Below, piece after piece: positions 40,879 through 49,660 of a stretch of 64,000 bases of DNA. How positions within the stretch are numbered: position 1 is the first letter of the stretch; every line of letters starts with the position of its first letter. Made by a program: the position numbers and the translations under genes. This stretch comes from Methylotenera_A sp044228245. GTDB lineage: Bacteria > Pseudomonadota > Gammaproteobacteria > Burkholderiales > Methylophilaceae. The notes under the pieces were generated by a model, which had not been told where the DNA came from, ran no database searches, and was given only the letters and a program-made list of their open reading frames with translations. The stretch spans positions 372,001-436,000 of the forward strand of contig JBGAVG010000001.1 in NCBI GenBank assembly GCA_044228245.1, given 5' to 3'.

Positions 40879-43854
40879 ATGAATAAAATAATCAAATATG
40901 CGCTTTACGGCATTGGCGGCATTATTGTTTTGGCACTGATGATTGCCGGCTATTTTGCTGCCACATTCAACCCAAACGACTACAAAGACGAAATCGTTAA
41001 ATTAGTCAAAGACAAGAAAGAACGCACACTGCATATCGATGGTGACATCAAGCTAAGTTTCTGGCCAAAAATCGGTGCCGACCTCGGCAAATTATCTCTC
41101 TCAGAACACAAGTCTGACAAAGAATTCGCCTCGGTCAACAGCGTAAAAGTTGCGCTCGCCGTAATGCCTTTGCTTAAAAAGGAGCTGGTGGTAGATACTG
41201 TTTATGTAGATGGCGCAAAAGCCAACATCATCAAATACAAAGACGGCACCACCAATTTTGATGACTTGCTTAGCAAAGACGAAGAAGAAACCAAAATTAA
41301 ATTTGATATTGACGGTGTCAATGTCACCAACTCTGAAGTGCGATACACCGATGAGGCCACCGGCGCGACTTATAATGTCACCAGATTTAACATGCAATCC
41401 GGCCATATCGCGCTTGCCGAGCCGGTTGATTTGGACACAAACTTTACGCTCACCTCAAACAAACCCGAAACAGCCGCCAATATCAACCTTAAAGGTAATT
41501 TCCTGATAGACCCGGAAACCAAGCACTTTAAAGTCAAGGGCTTAGATAGCCATATCGTGGGCGACATGCTGAGCGGTAAAAGCATGGATATTAAGGCCAG
41601 CGGCGATGTAGACGCCAAGCCGGAGCTGATGGAATTTCTGGTGGATGATTTGAAATTTGTAGCCTCCGGCTTGTTTGATGGTGCTAAACAAAGCATCGAC
41701 CTTTACGCTCCGGCGCTCACTATCCAGAAAGATGAAGTAAGCAGCAAAAAAGTAACAGTTAGTTTAGGCCAGGAAAAGTCAGGTGAAACTTTTAAAGCCA
41801 ACATGGTATTGGCCGACATGAAAGGCTCACCCAAAGCCCTGCAAAGCAGCGGCATTACGGGCGATTTATCCGCCGTGCAAGGCAAGCGCACCATCACGGG
41901 CACATTCTCTTCGCCATTTAGCGGCAACATCGAAAGTTTGGTATTTGACATCCCAAAACTAACAGGCAATCTGGACATTAAAGATCCCAGCCTGCCGAAT
42001 GGCAGCATGAAAGGCACATTTAATTTAGGCGCTCATGCCGATATTAAGAATGAAACTGCCAACAGCAAATTTAACCTAAATATTGCTGAAACCAAGCTTA
42101 ACGGCGACGTGGCTGTTAGCAGTTTCAAGAAGCCCAACATTAAATTTAACCTGAATGCGGATAAGCTGGATTTAAATAAACTGCTGGCAAAATCTGACGC
42201 GCCCGCCAAAGCCAACGAAAAGCCTGCGGACATGTCTGCGCTTAAAAATATGATCCTGGACGGCAAGCTCAATGTAGGCAGCATTGCATATGACAAATAC
42301 CGTATTTCAGGCCTGAATGTCAGCATAAAGGCGGATGGTGAAAAACTGGCCTTAAGCGGTTTGAATGTGAAGGTGGATGATAGCCGGATTAAAGGCAATT
42401 TTGGCATCAGCCATTTCGCAAAACCGCTTTACACCTTTGATCTGGACATTGATCACGTGGATGTCGATAAGTATGTAATAGCCGATGCAAATGCAAAAAA
42501 AGATGCCGACAAGCCGCTTGATTTAAGCGCGCTTAAAGCCCTGAATGCAGACGGCTCCATTCGGATTGGCAATCTTAAATACGGCAAAACCAAAGCATCC
42601 AATATCCGCATCGACTTAAAAGCAGACGGCCAGAAGTTACACTTAAGCCCGCTGGCTGCCAAGGTTGATGACAGCCAAATTCACGCAGATGTTGGCATCA
42701 CAAGGTTTAACGACCCGATTTACAGCTTTAACGTTAACGTCGATAAATTGGATGCCGATAAATACATCGCCAAAAGTGACAAGCCGGCCGAAAAAAGCGC
42801 TGCCGACACGCCGATCGATCTGAGTGCGCTAAAAAAGCTTAACGCGTCTGGCGACGCGAAAATCGGCTGGCTGAAACTTGCCAATGTAACAACACAGAAC
42901 GTCAACATCGGACTTAAAGCGGATAGCGGGCTGGTGACAGTTTCGCCATTTGCCGCTAACTTGTATCAAGGCAGCATGAGCGGCATGCTTAAGGTAGATG
43001 CGCGTGCCACACCCAACATCGCCTTTAAGCAAACCATGAAAGGCGTTTCGATCGGGCCGCTGATGGTGGATGCCATTAATAACGACATGCTTTCCGGCAC
43101 CGGCACCGTTAATATTGACGTGACGACGCAAGGCAGTAGCGTAGGCGCGCTTAAAAAAGGGCTACTGGGCAGTGCTTCGCTTAATGTGGCAGACGGCGCG
43201 CTAAAGGGCGTGGATATTGCGGGTAGCATTCGCGAACTTAAAAATAAAGTGAATGTGTTTAAAACCAAAGAGGCAGACGCCGATAAATCCAAGAAAACCG
43301 ACTTTAGTGAACTTACCGCCACGTTTGATATTAAAAACGGTGTTGCACATAATGAGGATTTGGCCATGAAAGCCCCTGTGTTGCGCCTGGCCAAAGGCGA
43401 TAGCCGTGGCGACATTGACATTGGCAATGAAAAAATCAACTACACCGCAAAACCTACGGTAGTAAAATCACTTAAAGGTCAGGGTGGTGCGGACCTTGAT
43501 GAACTGAGCGGAATTCCCATTCCCATTAAAATCAGCGGCACATTCGCAAATCCCAAATATGGCATGGATTTTACTGCAATCGCTTCTGGCTTGGCACAAT
43601 CGAAACTGCTGGATAAAGTAGGGGGAGAAAAGGGGGCTGCCGTTAAAGACTTGATTGGCGGCGGCGACAAAGCAGAAGCGCTTAAAGGTTTGTTAGGTAA
43701 GAAAAAAGCCGCTGAAGCCCCTGCACCCACAGCACCTGCCGGTACCGAGGCTACGCCAGCACAGCCCGCAGCGCCTGCTGAGGAGCCAAAGTCTGCCGAA
43801 GAAATCGCTAAAGAAAAAGCCGAAAAGAAACTCAAAAAATTGCTCAAATTTTAA
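40879..43854 (+). CDS. AsmA family protein with internal repeats
   Basis: 991 residues: one N-terminal membrane helix (~7-29, ALYGIGGIIVLALMIAGYFA), then the AsmA N-domain (FNPNDYKDEIVKLVKDKKER, DGDIKLSFWPKIGADLGKLS) and a long beta-rich periplasmic body. Residues ~430-720 hold about three repeats of ~100 residues, each with DLSALK.LNADG..RIG.LKY and LK.DG.KL.LSPL..KVDDSQI. The C-terminal AsmA domain (PIKISGTFANPKYGMDFTAI) is followed by an alanine/proline-rich tail and a lysine-rich end. Such proteins are bridge-like lipid carriers between the membranes. mutY begins 2 bp after its stop. Confidence 0.88.
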   Translation: MNKIIKYALYGIGGIIVLALMIAGYFAATFNPNDYKDEIVKLVKDKKERTLHIDGDIKLSFWPKIGADLGKLSLSEHKSDKEFASVNSVKVALAVMPLLKKELVVDTVYVDGAKANIIKYKDGTTNFDDLLSKDEEETKIKFDIDGVNVTNSEVRYTDEATGATYNVTRFNMQSGHIALAEPVDLDTNFTLTSNKPETAANINLKGNFLIDPETKHFKVKGLDSHIVGDMLSGKSMDIKASGDVDAKPELMEFLVDDLKFVASGLFDGAKQSIDLYAPALTIQKDEVSSKKVTVSLGQEKSGETFKANMVLADMKGSPKALQSSGITGDLSAVQGKRTITGTFSSPFSGNIESLVFDIPKLTGNLDIKDPSLPNGSMKGTFNLGAHADIKNETANSKFNLNIAETKLNGDVAVSSFKKPNIKFNLNADKLDLNKLLAKSDAPAKANEKPADMSALKNMILDGKLNVGSIAYDKYRISGLNVSIKADGEKLALSGLNVKVDDSRIKGNFGISHFAKPLYTFDLDIDHVDVDKYVIADANAKKDADKPLDLSALKALNADGSIRIGNLKYGKTKASNIRIDLKADGQKLHLSPLAAKVDDSQIHADVGITRFNDPIYSFNVNVDKLDADKYIAKSDKPAEKSAADTPIDLSALKKLNASGDAKIGWLKLANVTTQNVNIGLKADSGLVTVSPFAANLYQGSMSGMLKVDARATPNIAFKQTMKGVSIGPLMVDAINNDMLSGTGTVNIDVTTQGSSVGALKKGLLGSASLNVADGALKGVDIAGSIRELKNKVNVFKTKEADADKSKKTDFSELTATFDIKNGVAHNEDLAMKAPVLRLAKGDSRGDIDIGNEKINYTAKPTVVKSLKGQGGADLDELSGIPIPIKISGTFANPKYGMDFTAIASGLAQSKLLDKVGGEKGAAVKDLIGGGDKAEALKGLLGKKKAAEAPAPTAPAGTEATPAQPAAPAEEPKSAEEIAKEKAEKKLKKLLKF

Positions 43855-43856
43855 CT

Positions 43857-44855
43857 ATGCCAGCTTTTGCTGACAAGATTATTGCCTGGCAAAAGCTGCA
43901 TGGCCGCCATGATTTACCCTGGCAAAATACCACCTACCCTTACGCCATCTGGGTGTCTGAAATCATGCTGCAACAAACGCAGGTGGCCGCCGTTATTGGC
44001 TACTATGCTAAATTTATGCGGCGATTTCCTACCATTGCTGCACTTGCAGCGGCTACCCAAGAAGAAGTTTTACAGTCCTGGAGCGGACTTGGCTATTACT
44101 CACGCGCGCGCAATTTGCACGATGCTGCACAAAAAATCGTAGATGAGTTTTCAGGAAATTTCCCGACACAATTCGATGATATTCTAAGCCTGCCTGGCAT
44201 TGGCCGCTCCACTGCTGCTGCCGTTTCCACTTTTGCGTTTAACCTGCCGATGCCGATTTTGGATGGCAATGTAAAGCGTGTATTTGCACGGCATTTTCTG
44301 ATTCAAGGCTGGCCCGGCTTACCCAACATCGAAAAAGAGATGTGGCAAATTGCCAGCCGCGAAAATCCTGATGAAGAAGCAGGTGCATATACGCAAGGAC
44401 TGATGGATTTGGGCGCTACACTATGCGTGCGTTCACGCCCTCAATGCGATGCATGTCCGGTAAGGGCGACTTGCCAGGCACATGCACTGCAGCAAACGCA
44501 GGTGTTACCCACGCCTAAACCACGCAAAACGCTGCCCCAGCGCAGCACAACCATGCTGTTATATTTCCATGCTAACGAGGTGATGCTGCAGAAGCGCGCC
44601 AATACCGGGATTTGGGGTGGGCTATGGAGTTTTCCGGAAACTGATGCCGCGCCGGATAATGCGCAGATGCTGCCCAAGTTCACACACACCTTTACGCATT
44701 TTAAGTTGAATATTCAGCCAGTGCTGATTCAAACAGGCAACCAGCTAAGTGCACCAAACACCATATGGATAGGGCTTGATGAGGCAATCCATGCGGCCAT
44801 TCCCACCCCGGTCAGAAGAATTTTACTGAATCTAAAAAAGAAAAAAGCAGCCTAA
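43857..44855 (+). CDS. mutY: A/G-specific adenine DNA glycosylase
   Basis: 332 residues. It removes A mispaired with 8-oxoguanine. Visible: catalytic Glu in SEIMLQQTQVAAVIGYY, WSGLGYYSRARNLH, the helix-hairpin-helix LPGIGRSTAAAVSTFAFN, catalytic Asp in PILDGNVKRVFARH, the [4Fe-4S] motif C-x6-C-x2-C-x5-C (CVRSRPQCDACPVRATC), and a C-terminal NUDIX-like domain (ANTGIWGGLWSFPE). The stop codon lies inside the terminator hairpin. Confidence 0.95.
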   Translation: MPAFADKIIAWQKLHGRHDLPWQNTTYPYAIWVSEIMLQQTQVAAVIGYYAKFMRRFPTIAALAAATQEEVLQSWSGLGYYSRARNLHDAAQKIVDEFSGNFPTQFDDILSLPGIGRSTAAAVSTFAFNLPMPILDGNVKRVFARHFLIQGWPGLPNIEKEMWQIASRENPDEEAGAYTQGLMDLGATLCVRSRPQCDACPVRATCQAHALQQTQVLPTPKPRKTLPQRSTTMLLYFHANEVMLQKRANTGIWGGLWSFPETDAAPDNAQMLPKFTHTFTHFKLNIQPVLIQTGNQLSAPNTIWIGLDEAIHAAIPTPVRRILLNLKKKKAA

Positions 44856-44866
44856 GCTGCTTTTTT
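44841..44866 (+). terminator. Bidirectional terminator after mutY
   Basis: GCAGC/GCTGC stem (44847-44860) with six A's before and six T's after. It serves mutY and the converging 76-residue gene. Confidence 0.85.
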
Positions 44867-44867
44867 A

Positions 44868-45098
44868 TTAATGCATCCGGGACTGCAGGATTCTATCTGC
44901 CAGCATTTGAAAGCGCGGCGATACAAATTTCCTGCTTTGCGAACCAGTATCCGCGATGCTCAACAGTTCCTCTATTGCTGATCGGAATCCCAACTCGAAC
45001 AGCCAGTAGTCTGATTCATCAATCGCGGATTTCTTGTCCGCATTCACGTCCTCGCAAAGCCGTTCGAACGCTTCCATACATACATTACGTTCTGCCAT
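44868..45098 (-). CDS. Small hypothetical protein, 76 residues
   Basis: Starts MAERNVCMEAFERLCEDVNA behind a strong ribosome site (GGAGGG, 4-5 nt before the ATG). Predicted helical and soluble, with WLFELGFRSAIEELLSIAD in the middle. I do not recognise the family. The good ribosome site and shared terminator support it as a gene. It sits between mutY and the Fae paralogue. Confidence 0.65.
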   Translation of the reverse strand: MAERNVCMEAFERLCEDVNADKKSAIDESDYWLFELGFRSAIEELLSIADTGSQSRKFVSPRFQMLADRILQSRMH

Positions 45099-45194
45099 AT
45101 GCCCTCCAAGTTTTATCTTATTGGTTTATAGTAAAAACCTTTGGGCACTTTGGCAAGAGTTATGTTATTTTTGTTCCCTGCTTACTTTTGATGC

Positions 45195-45746
45195 CTATTT
45201 TTGATCCCAGGAATCTTCCCACATGCAATGCTTGATTTTATGGCGATTGGCAATCAGTTCATCGATGCTTGGCTCGTCGTTCAAGGCACGCTTAATCGCA
45301 AGTTTTGTCGCATCGTAGTTGTTTTTGTACATATCGGCTTTGTCCAATTTGCCTTCTTTTTCCAAGGGAATACAGCCTGGATCAATCCACACCAGGCTGA
45401 TGATGCACAAATCGTTCGCTTGGTCTTTAGGAATGATGCCTTCAATCACGCAATCCAGAATCGCATCGGCTGTCGCTGCTTGTACCACGCCACCAAACAA
45501 ACCTACATCGGTGCTGCCTTTTAGCGTTACTTTTGGCACTGTCATACAAACTGGACGCACTAGTTGGTTGATATCACGCACGGCAAACATCGCAGTGTGG
45601 CCTTTGCTTTGCGCCATCAAGTTGGCAAATGCTTGACCAACAGGGCCATCGACTGAGCCGATTAAAATTTCCGGCATTGCAGCAGTAACGTCTTTACCTT
45701 CTGAAAATACAGTTGCTTCGCCAGCTTTGAAAATGATTTTTGACAT
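45195..45746 (-). CDS. Formaldehyde-activating-enzyme (Fae) paralogue
   Basis: 183 residues. The core matches Fae, which joins formaldehyde to tetrahydromethanopterin: VVQAATADAILDCVIEGIIP, the NNYDATKLAIKRALNDEPS segment and KGHTAMFAVRD. The conserved active-site histidine of Methylobacterium Fae (in AHIDLIIG) is Met24 here (AMPEILIG), and a WIDPGCIPLEK stretch is unlike the main enzyme. It is therefore a Fae-like paralogue, perhaps regulatory or acting on another C1 carrier, not the main housekeeping Fae. Single gene; its C-terminus is extended (KHCMWEDSWDQK). Confidence 0.82.
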   Translation of the reverse strand: MSKIIFKAGEATVFSEGKDVTAAMPEILIGSVDGPVGQAFANLMAQSKGHTAMFAVRDINQLVRPVCMTVPKVTLKGSTDVGLFGGVVQAATADAILDCVIEGIIPKDQANDLCIISLVWIDPGCIPLEKEGKLDKADMYKNNYDATKLAIKRALNDEPSIDELIANRHKIKHCMWEDSWDQK

Positions 45747-45825
45747 AATATTCTCTTGGGATTCTCAATAATTAAAATGTTATTTTACCAAATGCTTGGC
45801 GCTAGTATCAATTTAATCCTTAAAC

Positions 45826-46263
45826 TTAATCTGCAAGCGCCAGCTGCATATCTACGTGCGGAATATTGGCATCCATATATTCATCGCTTACCACCTTGAA
45901 CCCCGCCATGCTGTAAAAATCGATCGCGTGCGTTTGCGCAGATAATGAAATTGTCTTACTGCCTTGTTGTTTGCAAATTTTAATCGCCTCTAGCAACAGC
46001 GCCGTTCCCAGCCAGATGCCGCGCCAGTGCTTGAGTACAGCCATGCGGCCGATTATCTTATAGTCAACAATTCTCGCGCAGGCAATGGGCTGGTTTTCAA
46101 ACATTGCCAGCAAATGGCTGGCAGTTTCGTCCAAGCCATCCCATTCCAGATCAACCGGCACATGCTGTTCCTGAATAAACACTTGCGTTCTTACTTCCCG
46201 CAAAAGATTTTCAGCTTCGTGCCAATTGACATGTCTGATGTTAACTTCGGATAATTGTGGCAT
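45826..46263 (-). CDS. GNAT-family N-acetyltransferase
   Basis: 145 residues with the GNAT fold: EVRTQVFIQEQHVPVDLEWD near the N-terminus, ARIVDYKIIGRMAVLKHWRG and GIWLGTALLLEAIKICKQQG (acetyl-CoA loop), ending LSAQTHAIDFYSMAGFKVVS. This is the ElaA/YjcF-like subgroup; acceptor unknown. Diverges from the DoxX-like gene 85 bp away. Confidence 0.88.
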   Translation of the reverse strand: MPQLSEVNIRHVNWHEAENLLREVRTQVFIQEQHVPVDLEWDGLDETASHLLAMFENQPIACARIVDYKIIGRMAVLKHWRGIWLGTALLLEAIKICKQQGSKTISLSAQTHAIDFYSMAGFKVVSDEYMDANIPHVDMQLALAD

Positions 46264-46348
46264 TGTTTTAGATGCGCTTGCAGATTCAACGGGTTCGGTG
46301 CATTATGCAGGCTATTATTTTTGGTCAACTCTATTCATAAGGTTAGTT

Positions 46349-46720
46349 ATGCAACGTTATTTATCAACACTTGCGCGTATTTTGCTCGCGCAGATTTTTT
46401 TACTGCAGGTTGTAATGCTCATTTACGGTTTCTTTACCAACCCTAGCGGTTACCAAGAGTATCAGATGGGCTTGGGTAGTCTGGGTTTACCCGGTATTTT
46501 TGCGCCATTGATTATTCTGGTGCAGTTAGCTGGTGGCTTGGCATTGTTTTTTGGCTTCAAGACCAAACTTTTTGCAATATTCATGGCCGTTTATGCCATC
46601 ATTATTTCCTTCCTGCTTAAATTGCCTGTACTACAGTATCTTGCGATTTCGGGCGGCTTGCTGATGCTGTATCTAAATCCTGTCACCGCATGCAGCCTGG
46701 ATAATCTTAAAAAGAAGTAA
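46349..46720 (+). CDS. DoxX family membrane protein
   Basis: 123 residues from the ATG at 46349 (AAGG 7-8 nt upstream); the upstream frame overlaps the GNAT gene and is ignored. Four membrane helices with DoxX pattern: LARILLAQIFLLQVVMLIYG, MGLGSLGLPGIFAPLIILVQ, GGLALFFGFKTKLFAIFMAV, LQYLAISGGLLMLYL. The family is linked to redox and membrane functions but poorly defined. Single gene. Confidence 0.8.
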   Translation: MQRYLSTLARILLAQIFLLQVVMLIYGFFTNPSGYQEYQMGLGSLGLPGIFAPLIILVQLAGGLALFFGFKTKLFAIFMAVYAIIISFLLKLPVLQYLAISGGLLMLYLNPVTACSLDNLKKK

Positions 46721-46756
46721 TCCGTACGTCAGGAAAGCCGGCGGCAAGCCGCTTTC

Positions 46757-47680
46757 CTATTCCCACTCAAGTGCCGGGTAAATCGTATTCACATTGCGCC
46801 TGTTGGCAATATCAAATAATTTCCATTTGCCCTTTTCACTTGCAGCGGCGCTACTCATCGCAGATTCCATACTCTCACCTTTTTTGATGCTGGCGCGAAT
46901 ATCCGTTAACAGCACATTCAAATAGTGTTGCGCATCATCAAGTGCCTTAATCCAGTCTTTGGTCACCGGCCCATGGCCTGGTACAACTTGCTTTGCAGGA
47001 CTGCTTTTCAGCTTCTCGATTTCAGCAATCAGGCCCTTGATGTCGCCTTCCAGCACAGGCGTGCGTTCGATAAACAACAGATCGCCGGCAAATAAAGTGC
47101 TTGCTTTGCTTTCCATCACCGAAACATCGGTGTTCGTATGTGCAACTGGGTGCGCTGTCAGCATGAGTTTTCTGTCGCCCAAATCCAGCTCCAATGTAGT
47201 TTTAACGCTCACCGTAGGTTTAACCAGCTCACTGCCCTTGGCATCTTCACCCAGCAATCTGGCATTCAGTTTGGCGTATTGTTCGCGGCGTAGCTCCATG
47301 GCAGTAGCCAGTTTGTCATGCCCAATAAACTGTGGTTTATCTGCAAGAAAAGCCGCGTTGCCATAGATGTGATCCGGGTGCACGTGTGTATTGATGACAT
47401 ACAACACCGGCAGCGGTGTCACTTTGCGAATAGCCTCGCGCAGCTGTTTGCCCACTTTCAGGCTGCCCCCGGTATCTATCACCGCCACGCCTTTGCTGCC
47501 GACGACAAAACTCGCATTGCAGATGTCGCCCTGATAACCCTCATCAATATCCAAATGTACGCCGTGATGCACATAAATACCATCGCCCGCGTTCTCGACA
47601 GTAAATGCATCTTGTCCCGCCTGGCCATGTGCGCAGCCCATCAGTGCAAACATGCTCATGATTATCATTAGAATTCGCAT
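46757..47680 (-). CDS. Quinoprotein relay system metallo-hydrolase (MBL fold)
   Basis: 307 residues. Signal peptide with a probable lipobox (MIIMSMFALMGCAHG). Metallo-beta-lactamase zinc ligands: THVHPDHIYGN, His in HPVAHTNTDVSVME, Asp in TLFAGDLLFIE and His in VVPGHGPVTKD. The pattern DGIYVHHGVHLD ... GDICNASFVVGSKGVAVIDT matches the group named quinoprotein relay system zinc metallohydrolase, found with PQQ-dependent alcohol dehydrogenases. This fits a methylotroph, though no such dehydrogenase lies in the window. Confidence 0.82.
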   Translation of the reverse strand: MRILMIIMSMFALMGCAHGQAGQDAFTVENAGDGIYVHHGVHLDIDEGYQGDICNASFVVGSKGVAVIDTGGSLKVGKQLREAIRKVTPLPVLYVINTHVHPDHIYGNAAFLADKPQFIGHDKLATAMELRREQYAKLNARLLGEDAKGSELVKPTVSVKTTLELDLGDRKLMLTAHPVAHTNTDVSVMESKASTLFAGDLLFIERTPVLEGDIKGLIAEIEKLKSSPAKQVVPGHGPVTKDWIKALDDAQHYLNVLLTDIRASIKKGESMESAMSSAAASEKGKWKLFDIANRRNVNTIYPALEWE

Positions 47681-47786
47681 GATTCTTTCCTTTAGCTTAA
47701 CTTACCAATTAGAATACTGCCTTTGCGTGCAACAATTTACCGTGACCCGTGTCACATAGCTATTCTCTTACCTTGGAAACTATACT

Positions 47787-48386
47787 ATGAATCAGGCATC
47801 AACACGTTACACTAAAACGGCCATTATTTTGCATGGACTCATCGCACTAGGCATTTTTATCATGCTTGGTGTTGGCTGGTACATGCACGATATTCCTAAA
47901 GATGCAGCCAAACAATCAGCTTTCGACTTATTTGACCTAGGCATTTACACATGGAATCTCGCTGAGGCAGCCAGCCCCAGAACATTTTATTTTAATCTGC
48001 ATAAATCCATCGGTGTAACGTTGTTTGCACTTATTTTGTTTCGCGTATTCTGGCGCATCACACACCGCCCGCCACCCATGCTACCTTCACTTAAGGCGTG
48101 GGAGAGAAAACTCGCCACCGGCGCACATCACCTGCTTTATCTACTCATGGTCGCCATGCCGTTAAGCGGTCTTATGATGGCGATTAACAGTAAATATGGT
48201 GTAGTGTGGTTTGGTATCGATTTGATTGATGGCCTAGATAACAAAGACTTGCGCGAACTGTTCAAAGAAGTTCACGAGATAATTGCGATAACCTTGGTGG
48301 TGGTGGTTATCGTGCACATTATCGGCGCACTCAAACATAAATTCATCGATAAAGATGACACCATGAAACGCATGTCGCTGAAATAA
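47787..48386 (+). CDS. Cytochrome b561
   Basis: 199 residues with four membrane helices carrying haem-ligand histidines: ILHGLIALGIFIMLGVGWYM, NLHKSIGVTLFALILFRVFW, HHLLYLLMVAMPLSGLMMAI and VHEIIAITLVVVVIVHIIGA. It transfers electrons between quinol and periplasmic acceptors. Transcribed away from the MBL-fold gene; terminator directly after the stop. Confidence 0.92.
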   Translation: MNQASTRYTKTAIILHGLIALGIFIMLGVGWYMHDIPKDAAKQSAFDLFDLGIYTWNLAEAASPRTFYFNLHKSIGVTLFALILFRVFWRITHRPPPMLPSLKAWERKLATGAHHLLYLLMVAMPLSGLMMAINSKYGVVWFGIDLIDGLDNKDLRELFKEVHEIIAITLVVVVIVHIIGALKHKFIDKDDTMKRMSLK

Positions 48387-48416
48387 TAAAAAAGCCCGAA
48401 TATTCGGGCTTTTTTA
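48387..48416 (+). terminator. Terminator after cytochrome b561
   Basis: AAAAAAGCCCGAATATTCGG then GCTTTTTTA: a GCCCGAAT/ATTCGGGC stem with A and T tracts on either side. Confidence 0.92.
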
Positions 48417-48523
48417 TTAGAAATTTATTTGATGCTATTAATTAGCACACGCCCGCATTTTAGTTACGACATAACCTGAAGGTTAGTCTTCACTGAAACG
48501 CAGCATGCCCTAATGAAACAAAG

Positions 48524-49588
48524 TTAGCGATGATATTGAGCGCTTAGCGTTCTTACAGCATCAATCATACACGCTGCGTTTTCAGGCGCTGTCCACTGTG
48601 TAATGCCGTGACCCAGGTTGAACACATGTCCATGGCCATGGCCATAACTTGCCAAAATACTGGCAACTTCTTTCTCGATGGCTTCGGGCGTTGAAAGCAA
48701 AATCGCCGGATCCATATTGCCCTGCAATGCCACTTTATCACCCACGCGCTTGCGTGCCTGGCCTATATCCACCGCCCAATCCAGACCTAGCGCATCTGCG
48801 CCGATTTCGGCTTGTGCTTCCAGCCAGAGCGCGCCGCCTTTGGTAAAGACGATGCTTGGCACTTTGCGGCCTTCAGCTTCTTTGGTCAGGCCATTCACGA
48901 TTTTTTGCATATAATTAAGCGAAAACTCAATATAGGCATTGTGCGAGAGTGCGCCACCCCAGGAATCAAAAATCATCACAGCCTGTGCTCCGGCAGCAAT
49001 CTGCGCATTGAGGTACTGAATAATGGTTTGTGCGTTCACATCCAGAATATGATGCAATAGCTCAGGACGCGCATACATGAGCCTCTTGGTGTTGAGAAAG
49101 TCCGTACCGCCTTTGCCTTCCACCATATACGTCGCAAGCGTCCAGGGGCTGCCTGAAAAACCAATCAATGGCACACGTCCATTCAAGGCTTTGCGAATGC
49201 TGCTCACAGCATCAAACACATATTGCAGCTTGGCCATATCTGGCACTGCAAGTGCCTTGATGCTGGCTTCGTCCGATGCCGTACGCTCAAATTTTGGGCC
49301 TTCGCCTTCCTCAAAATACAAGCCGAGCCCCATCGCATCCGGCACGGTAAGAATATCTGAAAATAAAATAGAAGCATCCAGAAGGGGGTAGCGATCCAGC
49401 GGCTGAATGGTCACCTCGGTCGCAAAATCTGGACTTTTGCACAACTGCAAAAAACTGCCTGCGGTTTTACGGCTTGCACGATACTCCGGTAAATAGCGCC
49501 CGGCCTGACGCATCATCCACACTGGCGTGTAGTCCGTGGGCTGACGCATGAGCGCGCGCAGGAAAGTGTCGTTTTTCAGTTGGGTCAT
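48524..49588 (-). CDS. hemE: Uroporphyrinogen decarboxylase
   Basis: 354 residues. It turns uroporphyrinogen III into coproporphyrinogen III in haem synthesis. Signatures: PVWMMRQAGRYLPEYR at the N-terminus, GFSGSPWTLATYMVEGKGG, IFDSWGGALSH and FNLGHGITQWTAPENA near the C-terminus. Single gene; a terminator of the upstream gltBD operon lies before it, so it has its own promoter. Confidence 0.96.
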   Translation of the reverse strand: MTQLKNDTFLRALMRQPTDYTPVWMMRQAGRYLPEYRASRKTAGSFLQLCKSPDFATEVTIQPLDRYPLLDASILFSDILTVPDAMGLGLYFEEGEGPKFERTASDEASIKALAVPDMAKLQYVFDAVSSIRKALNGRVPLIGFSGSPWTLATYMVEGKGGTDFLNTKRLMYARPELLHHILDVNAQTIIQYLNAQIAAGAQAVMIFDSWGGALSHNAYIEFSLNYMQKIVNGLTKEAEGRKVPSIVFTKGGALWLEAQAEIGADALGLDWAVDIGQARKRVGDKVALQGNMDPAILLSTPEAIEKEVASILASYGHGHGHVFNLGHGITQWTAPENAACMIDAVRTLSAQYHR

Positions 49589-49603
49589 TTTATTTACCTA
49601 ATA

Positions 49604-49640
49604 AAAAAGGATGCAAAATAACTTATTTTTGCATCCTTAG
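49604..49640 (-). terminator. Terminator of gltBD
   Basis: AAGGATGCAAAA / TTTTGCATCCTT stem around a seven-base loop, followed on the minus strand by six T's. It ends the gltB-gltD transcript. Confidence 0.88.
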
Positions 49641-49660
49641 TTTTTTGTTTCAGATTAGCA

